Source of the DNA: Colocasia esculenta
Lineage: Eukaryota; Streptophyta; Magnoliopsida; Alismatales; Araceae
Reading direction: 5' to 3'
Length of the DNA: 64,000 nucleotides
NCBI GenBank assembly: GCA_014218235.1
Contig: CM024757.1
Coordinates: 146,147,371 to 146,211,370 of the forward strand
Under the pieces are notes generated by a model that was not told where the DNA came from, ran no database searches, and worked only from the letters and a program-made list of their open reading frames with translations. Positions 34,930-46,401 of this stretch are shown one piece after another; the stretch's first letter is position 1; every line of letters begins with the position of its first letter. The position numbers and the translations under genes were made by a program.

Positions 34930-36306
34930 TGTTGTGTCCCTGGTTTTGATGATAACCAAGACTGTGTCTAACTATGATAAATAGTCAACACAAATGTTTA
35001 AATATATTCTAACAAATCTTAGAATTATAATTGGTACCATCATGTACAAAATGAGAACACTTGTGTTGACGCAAGATGGAGATCAGGTCGACACAAGCAG
35101 TACTTTCAGAACCATCATTTACAAAATGAAAACACATCTATCGATGCAAGATGGAGATCAGGTCAACATAAGCAGTTATTCAAGTGAGCTCTAAATGGAA
35201 AAGTACATAGAACGTCGACACAGATTGGAAACCATGTCGACGCAAGTGCTCATCCAGTGTTCAAGTGGCAAAGAAATGAAAAAGAGGTCGACACAAGTTT
35301 CAAAGTGCGTCGACGCAACTAACTCATCTAGTGAGCCATTTTTGGAAAGTTAAATAGTGCGTCAACGCAGTGCACAAGCTACGTCGACACACATCCAAAC
35401 TTATTTTTCCAGCGATAAAGTCCTCATGACAACGTGTCAAGGTTGGGCACAAGATCCAAGGCCCAATGATTGATGACTCCTTGGCACACCGCACAAGGTT
35501 CTAGAAAAGTGCCTTTTTGGTGGCAAATCCCTAAACGACTTGGGGATCTGGTGGGGTCCACCAAAAAGATTCCTAGGTGCTGCGAAAGGTGTGAAATGTT
35601 GTCTCTCTGATCATGTGCCAAAAAAGAAAAGGTGAAGCAAGAATGAGCCCTTATATATGCTCTGGGCAATTCTGAAAAAGAAAGGGAGGTTGCATTTTTT
35701 CATAAGCTCCAGAAGAAATTTTCCTCTGTCAAGAAGAACTAGAAAAAGAGCATCGTGGTTTGATCATGGCTTGAGGGAGGTCAAGTTAGATTGCTTGAAG
35801 AGCTCTTCCAGTTAGCTGATCTGCGATGAGTATGGTCTCAACTCTCAATTCCTGAGGAGCTTCCTCCTGAAGAAGAAGACAAAAGACAATCAACTGTGAA
35901 AGGAAAAAGAAGATGGATGCTAGCAGACATCAACTCTGAAGATCCATAAGTAGAGCATCGCCAGCCAAGTTTCATTCAAGTGAGATCAAGTCAAACTGCT
36001 TCTGGATCATACCAATATGATGAATACAGACAATATGATCTGAAGTGTAATCCAAGCCATCAGGACTTGAGGAATTTGAGGTCAACTTGAGCAATACGCA
36101 GAAGATAAGCAAGATTGGATGGCTGGAGTTTGAGGATTTATTTCTATGAACTCTATTGCTCCTGTGCATCTTATTTTACCTTTAAATCTCTCCAAAACTC
36201 TTTGGGAGTTCCTACTAGTGATAGGAGCGTAGATCCCACATTGTGTTGTGTGTAGATTGAGGAGGTCAGTGTGACCTTGAAGCTGTGAATCAGCATGTAT
36301 CAAGCT
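34930..36306 (+). mobile_element. Copia family B 3' LTR, left part
   Basis: It starts TGTTGTGTCCCTGGTTTTGATGATAACC after the polypurine tract, matching the solo LTR at 27,707 in minus reading. GTCGAC/GTCGACGC repeats lie at 35,050-35,400. The LTR is interrupted at 36,307-36,311 (GTTAG) by the Gypsy element and continues at 48,901. Confidence 0.88.
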
Positions 36307-36311
36307 GTTAG
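36307..36311. repeat. Gypsy target-site duplication, left
   Basis: GTTAG next to the LTR start. The same five bases occur at 48,896-48,900, four bases after the expected LTR end. Confidence 0.7.
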
Positions 36312-36792
36312 TGTAATGCCCCAAAAATTTTATTTACTAGAAAATGTGAATAATTTGATTGTTAAACATCACTACTATCATGAGATGTAATTAACTTTAA
36401 TTTATGTAATTGGCGATAATAAATGTTATTCCAGTGTCATACTTAGAGGTGCGCACTTCGACAGGGCGACACGAAAATTCTGTAACGAAAATAAAATCCG
36501 AGAACACCATAATTTCCAGAAAAATGTGCTGATATCAGAAATGTAAATATCCAGAATTGTTGACGTGCGGATTTTGAGATTAAGCCGACGTAACTATTTT
36601 TCGAGTAATTTTTGCTGGGTGAAAAAATAAATTCTAAAAATTAAACTAAAATTACCATAATTTGTAAAACCTTCTTATTAGTTTATGGTTGAGATTTCAA
36701 CTTAATGGATGTCATTTGGATATAAAAATTTAAGGACAAATGGGCTAGCTAAATTATTGCCCATTACGGTAACCATTTTTTGGATTTTTCTT

Positions 36793-36817
36793 GCTTACGT
36801 ATATGGGCTACGTAAGC
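36793..36817. promoter_or_regulatory. TACGTA inverted repeat upstream of LTR TATA box
   Basis: GCTTACGTA and TACGTAAGC form a perfect 9-bp inverted repeat with a 7-nt spacer, about 150 bp before TATATAAA. Each arm holds an ACGT core of the A-box type that plant bZIP factors bind, so this is a candidate LTR enhancer. In the 3' LTR (46,889-46,913) the left arm reads GCTTATGTA, a C-to-T change. Confidence 0.6.
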
Positions 36818-36967
36818 TCATATCCCATGAGTTAACTACCTACACGTTTCACCATAGATGTAACCATGGGAAACTTGCATGGTAAACGTGGCTGTGGTGG
36901 GTAAAAGAGGTTTTTACCTCAACACCTGTATGGCCGACATGCCATGCATGCAAGGGGGTTGAGAGCT

Positions 36968-36975
36968 TATATAAA
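36968..36975 (+). promoter_or_regulatory. LTR TATA box
   Basis: TATATAAA in GCTTATATAAATCTCCCC, 656 bp into the 5' LTR and conserved in the 3' LTR at 47,064-47,071. Followed by a pyrimidine-rich stretch, as at plant transcription starts. Confidence 0.7.
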
Positions 36976-37607
36976 TCTCCCCTCACCCTTCATGGGAGTC
37001 TTTCCTCTTCTTGCTTCTGTTCACTTCTGTTGCCGCTGGAGCTACTGCAGTTGCTTGCCGTGGCTGTTGCTGCTGCATGCTTGAGCTGCTGGTTGCCACT
37101 TCTTCACCTGCACCCGCTGTGGCTGCTTCTTTCCTCTTGCTGCTGTGGACTTTTTCGTTGGGAAGAAGAAGGACTCTATCTTCCTCAAAGTCATGCAGGA
37201 TTCCTTCTTACCTATCTTTTTTCTTCTCGTTCTTGTCCTCCTTCCATGTTTAGGCTTTGACCATGTTTACACTTGCCACTGATTCTGGAAACATCATTAG
37301 AATTGTGTTTCTATTCCTTATAATCATGTTTTAGTTAGTATTCATGTTACCCTAGGTATATTAATGGAAATCTTCTTATTAGTTGCAAGAGAACGTGTTT
37401 TGGAAGAGTTATGTTTCCAGCTATCATCTTGTCATAGATGTATATGCCTCAGTATATCCCTATTGTTCTACTTGATCCCCTCATGTAGAGTGGTATTTGG
37501 AATTGTATACAAGACCCTCTTTGATGTGTTAACCATGTTTGAATTCATAGGAACATACAAAAGATTCTATAGAGCTGTATAGATCCATTTCTGGAAGCTG
37601 GACCTGC

Positions 37608-37805
37608 GGCTGTCGACAGTTGGAAGTCATATGTCGACAGGCCTCGAACTCCCAGAACCTAAAACTTCAGAAAAATTAGTAGCTGTCGACAGACGGATCT
37701 GACCTATCGACAACCAACCCTGGCTTGTCGACAGGTACTGTCTAGATTCCAGAAATGTGGTTCTGGAAGCATGTACCTGTCGACACTACCTTCTGGCTGT
37801 TGACA
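37608..37805. repeat. CTGTCGACAG repeats in Gypsy 5' LTR
   Basis: Five to seven copies of CTGTCGACAG or close variants (CCTATCGACAAC, GCTGTTGACATA), and the same set in the 3' LTR at about 47,728-47,925. They lie downstream of the TATA box, so they would be in the transcribed leader. Confidence 0.85.
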
Positions 37806-38775
37806 TACACGTATCTGATGTGTTTAATTTGATATGTTTCATGTCTAATCAAGGGTAAGACACTTGGTATTAACCCAACCAATGGCTTCTATGATTTCCT
37901 TGGATTCCAACCATTGTATATCTGAGAAAGATCATTCAAATATCACCCATACTCCCTTATGGATTGTCTTTGAACACCTCAAGTATAATGTTACCTACTT
38001 GTCTACAACCTTTTGTTCTATAAGAAATCTTGAGAACTTTTGTACTTCACTTGAATCTTTTACAAGAAAGAGTTATGATGACAATTTGTGGGTCTTTGGA
38101 CTCATTTGAGATATATGCCTGTGCAAATAGGGCTGGTCCTGTCCTGGGAGGAGCACCCGAAGTCGTTTAGTGGCCGTACGGAACGATAAAGGATCTGTGG
38201 ATGCTTGGCATTGCATCAATACAAGCTTGATTAGTCATCATCTTATCTTTTCATGCATGAATATGTATTTGAATCAGAACATGAATGTTGGCATGAATTC
38301 TTGACCATGTATTCGTAATTCAGTACATCTGTTCTACATTTATTGTTTAGTTGACGTGCTTGATTCAATCATCTTTGACATTCAGTGCTGACAACAGTCA
38401 GGTTTCTTATCCTTATCTTTGGACATCTTAATCTTTTTTGATTAGAAGAATTGAATCCTACTGGGCTAGTTAGCTCACATAGTCCTACCATTTTAGGTGA
38501 TCAACATGAGGGTGATGCTTAAAGGGGCGGAGTGTGCTGAGCAGGACAACCAGTCCTCAGAAGTTCAACAACTTTGTTTTTCTTTAGTGATGTAGTAATA
38601 AGTTGTAAATAAGTTTTCTTTTTCCCTTGCTCCTCTCATAGACAATAATGAGGTATTATGTACTTAAGCTTCCGCAATGTGAATATTAGATGAATAAAAT
38701 ATAAGTTCTATTTCTTTTACCCGATTTCTGTCATTTCTGATAAATGGACATTTAATTAGGACATGACAGATAATT

Positions 38776-38788
38776 TGGTATCAGAGCC
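38776..38788 (+). promoter_or_regulatory. Primer-binding site, initiator tRNA-Met type
   Basis: TGGTATCAGAGCC, 7 nt after the LTR CA end. It is the standard complement of the tRNA-Met 3' end used by plant Gypsy and Copia elements. Confidence 0.9.
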
Positions 38789-38911
38789 TTATGATCCATA
38801 AACCTAGAGAATGATCAGTGAGTTGGGGTAGAAACTTGGGATTAGTTATAAAGGTAATAGTAATTTTGTAATTATGTAGGTACTTAACTTGTTATTTGCT
38901 ACAACAAGGAC

Positions 38912-39241
38912 ATGAATGCTCAGGAACGACTAGTGATAGCAATGGAAATGCTACGTCTAGATATAGAGTTATATGCTCAGGTTCAAAGGGAAGCACACAT
39001 GCAGATCAAGGAGGAAGTGCTGAACTTGACTGCGGGCGTATTTCTGGCAGGAAATCCCCATGCCTCCTTGGAGACTATGACTCAGATCATGAGTAATCTA
39101 GACAGTCTAAAGCTGGGACAGGACATGTTACTTCATCAAGTGGAAGGATATTGGGAAGTGCTTTCTGAAGTAGCAAGGGAGCTGTACCATGGGCCTCGGG
39201 GAGATCAGCAGCCGTCTTTGGAGTCCACTGTTCAGACTTGA
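38912..39241 (+). CDS. Small ORF between PBS and gag, unknown
   Basis: An uninterrupted 109-codon frame starting MNAQERLVIAMEMLRLD. It is rich in Leu, Glu and Met and looks mostly helical, with a Gly/Pro/Gln-rich end. I do not recognise a family. It sits where the Gypsy leader should be, about 330 bp before gag, in a different frame from gag-pol (gag starts at 39,566). It has stayed open while gag-pol carries a dozen stops. It could be a lineage-specific extra ORF of this element, or a gag-related N-terminal piece. A chance frame is possible at this length. Confidence 0.45.
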   Translation: MNAQERLVIAMEMLRLDIELYAQVQREAHMQIKEEVLNLTAGVFLAGNPHASLETMTQIMSNLDSLKLGQDMLLHQVEGYWEVLSEVARELYHGPRGDQQPSLESTVQT

Positions 39242-42200
39242 AGTTAGTTAGAGAATGAGGAACTCACTTTTGTTAACCTCTCTTCTTGTTAAATAGTGGT
39301 TGTATATATAACTCACATGTATATGTGTAGTGAGAGGTTAGAGAATGTTGATGGTGTTGTAATTATTTCGGCTTATTAGGAATATTGTAAATAATATACG
39401 GCTTATGAGAACAAGAAAGTTAATATAATATAAATATTTTGGCTAGTTAATGAAAAGTGGTATGTTATGTGGAACTAAAAATTTGTATGTGTTGATGTGA
39501 GCATGTTTGGTGATGATATTAATATATGTATTGTTGGATGTCTCAGATAATTTCCCAAATTAATTATGGAAGGAAGTGATGCAAATTGGAAGAAGATGGA
39601 GAGCTCAATGCACGATTTGACACGAGTGATGAGGACTATAGCCAAGAATAATAGCCACAATGGAACAAGTTTGTTTAAGGATTTTTGAAGTCTAGATCCT
39701 CCAAGATTTGCCGATAGCACAGATCTAGATGAGGCTGAGAATTGGTTAAAAAATATTGAGAGAATCTTTAAAGTGATTCGATGTACAGAAGAGGAAAAGA
39801 TATGCTTAGCAATATTTCAATTAGATCATGATGCCCGAGCATGGTGGGAAACAGTGGAATCTACTCTAGAAGATCCCAACCAGGTGGGTTGGGAGGAGTT
39901 TGTGGACTTGTTTAATGATCAGTATTTTTTCGAGGTAGTTCAAGAGAGGAAAGCTAACGAGTTTGCTGGGTTAAAGCAACTCAGAATGTCAGTGTTAGAG
40001 TACGAGGCACAATTTTCCTGATTGTCTAAGTATGCTCCTCATGTAATAGCCACAGAGAAACTAAAAGCAAAGAGATTTATGAACGGTCTGCGTCCAAACT
40101 TCATTACGCAGTTAACACCTCATTTGATTACCACATATTCTGAAATGGTTAAAAGGGCCTTGGAGTTAGAAGCTGCTAACGATACTGTGGAGAAAATTAG
40201 AGGAAGGTCTGGTGAAGGTTCTTCTGATCGAAAAAGGAAGTTTGAGTCGGGGAATGCTCCGAAGGTACAACAGTCCACTAAGAAAGCAGGGAAAGCTCCA
40301 GTTGGAAACAAGGATGTGTGTCAGCATTGCCACCTCAGTGGACACAAGATTGAGAACTGTTGGCGTAGGTTGGGTGCTTGTCTCCGATGTGGAAGTACTC
40401 AACATCGGATTTCAGATTGTCCTATGATAAAGAATGCACCAGCAAACCATAATCCCCGAGCCAAGCAAGGACGTTGCCAAGTCATTCAGGAAGTGGAACC
40501 TGAATCTCCGCAAGAAGGCAGACTTATTGAAGGTACATTACTAGTAAACTCAAAACCCACGTATCTATTATTTGATTCAGGAGCTACACATTCTTTCATT
40601 AGCTGTGAGTTTGCTAGATCCTTGGGAATGCAATCAGTTCCACTACCTACACAGTTGGAGGTTGCAACTCCTTTAAGTGAGGGTAAGAAACTTAAGGAAT
40701 ATTACCAAGCCAGTCAAATTCTAGTCAAAGAACACAATTTGCCAGGTGATTTGATATGTCTTGAAATATGGGATTATGATGTAATCCTTGGGGTAGATTG
40801 GCTATCTAAGCATCATGCAAATCTGGATTGCCAATTAAGACAAGTAACCTTTCTAGGTAAGGAAGCTTATTCCATGAATTTTGATAAACCCCGTACAAGA
40901 AGAATACCCATAATTTCAGCAGTTAAAGCGTGTAAGTTAGTACAAAAAGGTTGTCAAGGGTATTTGGCTTCTGTGACATTAATAAATCAGAACACTACAG
41001 GATTGAAGGATATTCTGGTGGTGAAAGAATTTCTTGATGTTTTTCCGGAAGAACTACTTGGTTTCCCACCTAGTAGAGAGGTAAACTTTTCAATTGAATT
41101 GGTTCCAGGAGCCACAGCAATTTCGAGAACGCCTTATAGAATGTCAATGGAAGAGTTGAAAGAATTAAAAAGGCAATTAATGGAATTGTTAGAGAAAGGA
41201 TTCATTAGACCTAGTACGTCACCCTGGGGTGCTCCAGTGTTATTTGTTAAGAAGAAGGATGGAAATATGTGATTATGCATAGATTATAGACAATTGAATC
41301 AATTAACTATTAAGAATAAGTACCCACTCCCTAGAATTGATGATTTATTTGATCAATTGTCTGGAGCTCAATATTTTTCAAAGATTGATATTAAATCCAG
41401 GTATCACCAATTGAGAATTCAAGAAGAGGATATTCACAAGATAGCTTTTCAAAGTAGATATGGGCATTACGAATTTGTTGTGACGCCATTTGGGTTGACC
41501 AATGCACCTGCTGTATTTATGCGTTTGATGAATGATGTCTTCAGATTATATTTGGATCAGTTTATAGTTGTGTTTATTGACGACATATTAATTTACTCTA
41601 AGAGTGTAGAAGAACATGAAGCATATTTACGGATTACTTTGCAACTGTTAAGAGATCATAAGTTGTATGCAAAGTTCAGTAAATGTGAATTCTGGTTGGA
41701 ACAAGTGACGTTATTAGGACATGTTATTTCTAGAGAGGGATTATCAGTAGATACCTCAAAGATTGAAGCTATTTAGAAATGGGAACAACCTAAGAACCTT
41801 ACTGAAATTCAAAGTTTTCTGGGTATGGCTAGTTATTACCGGCGGTTTGTTAAAGATTTTTCCAGGATTGCTTCACCTCTCACGCAACTAACTCAAAAAG
41901 GAACTGCATTTGAATGGAATGAGAGTTGTGAACAAGCATTTCAAAGATTGAAGGAATGCTTATCATCCGCACCAGTTCTAGCCTTGCCAGTAGAAGGAAA
42001 AACATTTGAAGTTTATACTGATGCATCAAACATCGGATTAGGATGTGTTTTGATGCAAGAAGGAAGAGTTATTGCTTATGCATATAGACAATTAAAGACT
42101 CATGAGAAAAATTATCCAGTACATGATTTGGAATTAGTAGCGGTAGTTTTTGCTTTAAAGCTATGGAGACACTACTTGTATGATAATCAATTCATAGTGT

Positions 42201-42302
42201 ACTCCGATCACAAAAGTTTAAAGTATTTATTTTCTCAGAAGGAATTGAACATGAGACAAAGAAGGTGGATGCAATATATTAAGGATTATGATTTTAAGAT
42301 TG

Positions 42303-42307
42303 AGTAC
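42303..42307. repeat. Target duplication AGTAC, left
   Basis: AGTAC here and at 44,731-44,735. Removing the insertion and one copy restores a continuous pol frame through EY/HHGKGN, which confirms the borders. Confidence 0.95.
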
Positions 42308-44730
42308 TGATCGCGCGGCATAGTTGACAGTGCACTTTCGTTGTCCAAAGTTCCTCGCACAAGTCACGATGCGCACTTCCTCTAAACTGTCTCGCAAATT
42401 TAAAATAGCAAATATGAACTAGTAAAATGGTGAGCACAGGTCATATCCACGGAGAGGCCGAATAGAACTTGATTTAAACTACTTTATCTTGAAATCATTC
42501 TAACAAACACTCTTAACTCAAATCACACTGCATGAGAATTAACTCTGTAATTTGCATCAATCAAATCCCTCACATTCAGACATATCAAACTTAATGAAAT
42601 AACAGGTGGAATCGAAATGAAAATGGAAATTGATATCAATGTACCCTCTCAATTGAGGGATCAAACAGATGAACAGAAATCTAAACTAACAATTCTCAAA
42701 TCACTGGAAGAACAGATTCAATTTAAGCTAGTTAAAGATCAATCTCTCCTAGCCCTCTCTGCTGTTGCAGTGATCTCTGCTCATAGCAAGAAGAAATTCC
42801 CCACAATGGAAATAGCTAAACTATCTCAGCTGTCAAACAAGAACAAAGCCACAAACCTGAACCCCAAACCCTCTGGAATCCCTCACAGACGGGAAGAAGC
42901 AAACGAAGCAGTTGACTTCAGAAGAACAGAAGAAATAACCAGTAATTGTCATCCTCACAGTGGAGAGGAAGAAAACACAGAATAAAATGGCAACTACATC
43001 CACCTCCCCTGCAGTCGAACCATCTCCAATGCTGAACTAGAAATTCTCCAAAATACTTAACTGGTCAACCCCTTGGAATCCCAGATTCCAATCCTTACAG
43101 CAGTAGAACAAAGATGATGAATCCCTTCCAGCAGCCCAATCACCATCTCCTAAAGTACACACCCTCGGGATTCTTCAGATGCATAATATAAGTAGAAGCA
43201 CCCTGCTGCTGTAGATCCCCGGATGTTGGATTGAATTCTAAACACAGAAGATATGACCAATTCCACACAGAGAAATAGCAGAAACTTGCACAGAAGAAAT
43301 ATAACGAAAATTGTTGAACTAAAAAACTTGCACAGAAGAAATATAACGAAAATTGTTGATCTCCGAAACTTGCACAGAAGAAATATAACGAAAATTGTTG
43401 AACTCAGAAACTTGCACAGAAGAAAGGAAAGGGAAATGTCGATTCTATCAACAATCTACAGAAGAAAGGAAGAAATTCTAGATGAAGAACAGAAGAACTT
43501 CTGAAATCTCGAATCCCTCGGAACCCCTGCTCAACCATCCACCGATGGAAACCCAACATAAGTACAGAAGAAAAACCCAACAATTCTAAACCAAAGAACC
43601 TCACATCCCTCACAGCTCTAAGGAAAGAAAAAATACAGAAAGAAATAGCAAGAACTAAAATCTGAAAAATAGCTAACTCCCGGAGAAGAGGACTTGGGGT
43701 CCTTTTTATAGGCGCTCGGGCTCCATCGCACAGCTCCTTCCCGCTTCCTGGATGCCGCCTTCACACCTCACCAGGATCGCCATGTCATCCTGTGCTCCCA
43801 GTTCCGAAGCACCATCGCCAGTCTTCACACACTGCACACCGCCACCTTAGCTGCTCTGCGCCATGCCATACGCCGCTGCTCTGCCTTGCGCTCCAGCCCA
43901 GCAGATCCGCCACGCACAGCTGCTGCAACCCCATCGCGGCCCGCCTGCACCAGCGCTAGGATCCGACCAAGCCCCGTCGTGCATAGCCCCATTCGCTAAT
44001 CAGCACACCTGGGTCTCAGATCTGGTGCGTCAACTTCACGCACCTCACACCCAGCAGCCGCCGCGCACACACACCTTCGCTCCGCACCGGAGCTCCTCAC
44101 GCCGCGCACAACTCCTGCTACGCACGCCAGTGCCCTGGCCAGCCTCCATCGCCCGCACTCCAGCCGCATGCGCGAGGGTCACCTGCACAACCAACACAGT
44201 CGCCATGCCCAAGCCTTCACACCTCTAGCCACCTCCTGCTTCCTCTCCTGAGCATAGCCTCAGGGCTTCACGAAGCTTCTTTCTGCTTCCAGCTGGAAAG
44301 AAAGGGGTATGTGGAATCATGGGATTGGGTATGATGGGATTTTATTAAAATGCTTTTATTGGGATTGGGTGACATGATGGTATTTTGGTAAATTTTATTT
44401 ATTTAACTAAGATTTATTTAAAATTTGATTTATTTATAAACTAATATTTACAAGAGATGATTAAGAAAATCTAAGACCAAATAATTATTTATGTACAATA
44501 TACCTGAAAAAGATAAAACACTTTTATTAGTAAATTTATTCAAAAAGACATTGATTTTATAAAATGCAAATCTAGTGATGTGTTCTACCTAAAAATTTAA
44601 CTAAAATGTTCAAAAACTATACATGAATAGAATGCAAATTTAAAATCCAAATGTACATTATTTACAGACAACTGAAGTCTAAATTTAACTAAATGTATGA
44701 AATTTAACACTAAAAATTGTGTCGTTATCA
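42308..44730 (-). mobile_element. LTR-like 2.4-kb insertion in Gypsy pol (solo LTR or non-coding element)
   Basis: TGATCGCGCGGC..GTCGTTATCA with exact 5-bp duplication AGTAC. In minus reading it opens TGATAACGACACAATTTTT and ends with GCCGCGCGATCA. Near its left border is GGTCATATCCACGGAGAGG, text of the kind found around LTR ends of large Gypsy elements. No gag or pol. It has a GC-rich middle (43,720-44,270), a 42-bp minisatellite (43,283-43,430) and AT-rich ends. Best read as a solo LTR of a third Gypsy family, or a non-autonomous LARD/TRIM-type element. The open frames at 42,617 and 43,863 have no recognisable homology. Confidence 0.8.
43283..43430. repeat. 42-bp minisatellite, about 3.5 copies
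   Basis: Units starting AACTTGCACAGAAGAAATAT at 43,283, 43,325, 43,367 and 43,409 (last one partial). The period is a multiple of three and the plus frame reads NLHRRNITKIVELR in each unit, but no larger protein surrounds it. Confidence 0.95.
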
Positions 44731-46389
44731 AGTACCATCATGGAAAAGGTAATACTGTGGCTGATGCTCTCAGTAGAAACCCCATGGCTAGAATCTTTCA
44801 ATTCCAAGTCAAAGAATGAAAGTTGTTGGAAGAATTTTCTACATTAAGTCTAAAAGCTGAACCACAAAAAGATAGGGTTGCAATTGATAATTTGACAATA
44901 CAATCAAATCTATTAAGACAAATTGAAGAACAACAAGACAATGACCCTACATTGATAGAAATCAGAGAGAAACTGAATTCCAGACCTGACTTCCATGAAG
45001 ATGCACATGGAAATCTTCGGTTTCGGAATAGGTTGTGTATACCGGATAATCCAGAAATCAAGAAGCAAATATTAGAAGAAGCTCATCGGTCACATTATAC
45101 TATCCATCCGGGAGCTGTCAAAATGTACCAAGATTTAAAGAAAAATTTCTAGTGGTGTAACATGAAGAAAGAAATTGTGGACTTCATAGCTAGATGTTTA
45201 ACATGTCAGAAATTCAAGGCTAAACGTCAGAAACCTGTAGGAAAATTAAAACCTCTTGAGGTACCAGAATGGAAATGGGATAGTGTCGGTATGGATTTTA
45301 TTGTGGGATTACCCAGAACACGTAGTGGATACGATGCAATATGGGTAATAATTGATCAACTTACAAAGTCAGCTCACTTCTTGGCTATTAAGACAATATG
45401 GTCAGTCAATATATTAGCAGCTCTGTATTTTAAGGAAATTGTTTGGTTACATGGAATTCTGAAAGATATTATTTCTGACAGAGATGCAAGATTCACTTCA
45501 CATTTCTAGAGAGAACTATAAGATGCGTTGGGAACCAAGCTGAAGCTTAGTACTACATTTCATCTTCAAACCGATGGACAAACGGAATGAGTAAATCAAA
45601 TTATTGAGGATATGTGCCGTGCATGTGTCCTAGAATTTGAAAATGACTGGAGTAATCAATTAGCAATTATGGAGTTTGCTTATAACAACAGTTGCCAGTC
45701 TACTATTCAAATGGCACCATTTGAAGCATTATATGGCCGACATTGTAGATCACCACTATGTTGGGTGGAATTGAAAGAAACACACATTCGTGGACCTGAA
45801 ATGATCCAAGAAACGACCGAAATTATAAAGTTGGTATAAGATCGGATGAAAGTTGTCCAAGACCGTTAGAAAAGCTATGCTGATTGACGAAGAAGAGAGT
45901 TGGAATTTCAACAAGGTAATCATGTGTTCCTTAAAGTGTCACCCCGAAGAGGAATCAAGAGATTTGGAATCAAAGGAAAATTGAGTCCAAGATACATTGG
46001 ACCGTTTGAGATATTAAAAAGAGTTGGGGAGATGACATACCAGTTGGTGCTTCCACCTCAATTATCCAATATACATGACATCTTTCATGTGTCAATGTTG
46101 AGGAAATATATTTATGATTCAGAACATATTATTGAATATCAGAATCTAGATGAACAAGAAAACTTGGCATATGAAGAAAGACCTGTGCAAATTCTTGACC
46201 AAAAGATCAAGCAACTCCGAAACAAGGAAGTTCCATTATTAAAGATCCAATGGAATAAACGAGGACAAGAAGAAGCAACGTGGGAATTGGAAGATGCTAT
46301 CAAAATCAAGTATCCGGAATTATTTACAGGTCACTATTAATTGTCATTACACTCTTGTTTGTTAAATTTGGAGGACCAAATTTTCTTTA

Positions 46390-46401
46390 GTGGGGGAGAG
46401 T
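46390..46401 (+). promoter_or_regulatory. Polypurine tract of Gypsy element
   Basis: GTGGGGGAGAGT immediately before the 3' LTR start TGTAACACCCC. Confidence 0.85.

Larger units (their letters stand above)
36312..38768 (+). repeat. Gypsy 5' LTR
   Basis: TGTAATGCCCCAAAAATTT..ATTAGGACATGACA, 2,457 bp. It pairs with 46,402-48,891. It contains a promoter-like zone (TATATAAA at 36,968), long CT-rich leader sequence, and CTGTCGACAG repeats near 37,608-37,805. Open frames inside the LTR (for example near 37,011) are Cys/Leu-rich artefacts of CTG-rich sequence. Confidence 0.95.
39566..46340 (+). pseudogene. Gypsy gag-pol polyprotein, point stops only, one insertion
   Basis: One reading frame from ATG 39,566. 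Gag (FRQ-type capsid: ENWLKNIERIFKVI, ARAWWETVE) is followed by two CCHC knuckles (CQHCHLSGHKIENC, CLRCGSTQHRISDC) and retropepsin (LLFDSGATHSFIS). RT has [27 protein letters not shown] and the catalytic FIDDILIYS. RNase H has [10 protein letters not shown]. Then come the integrase zinc motif (HYTIHPG..CLTCQKFK) and core (MDFIVGLPRT, SDRDARFTSHF), and a chromodomain-like end (LLKIQWNKRGQEEATWE). Stops: 39,686, 40,019, 41,270, 41,774, 44,817, 45,150, 45,507, 45,519, 45,588, 45,837, 45,867 and 45,885. I found no frameshift. The 2.4-kb LTR-like insertion at 42,308-44,730 splits RNase H from integrase. Confidence 0.95.

Noticed and set aside
37011..37260. Cys/Leu-rich open frame in the 5' LTR, with a copy near 47,107 in the 3' LTR
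   Set aside because: It is read from a CTG-rich LTR leader, and its frame and length differ between the two LTRs. No homology.
38776..38788. Possible tRNA-Met gene fragment
   Set aside because: Only the 13-nt complement of the tRNA 3' end is present, in the position of a primer-binding site. No cloverleaf around it.
43283..43430. Possible CRISPR array (regular 42-bp repeats)
   Set aside because: Head-to-tail minisatellite with no unique spacers, in a plant retroelement.
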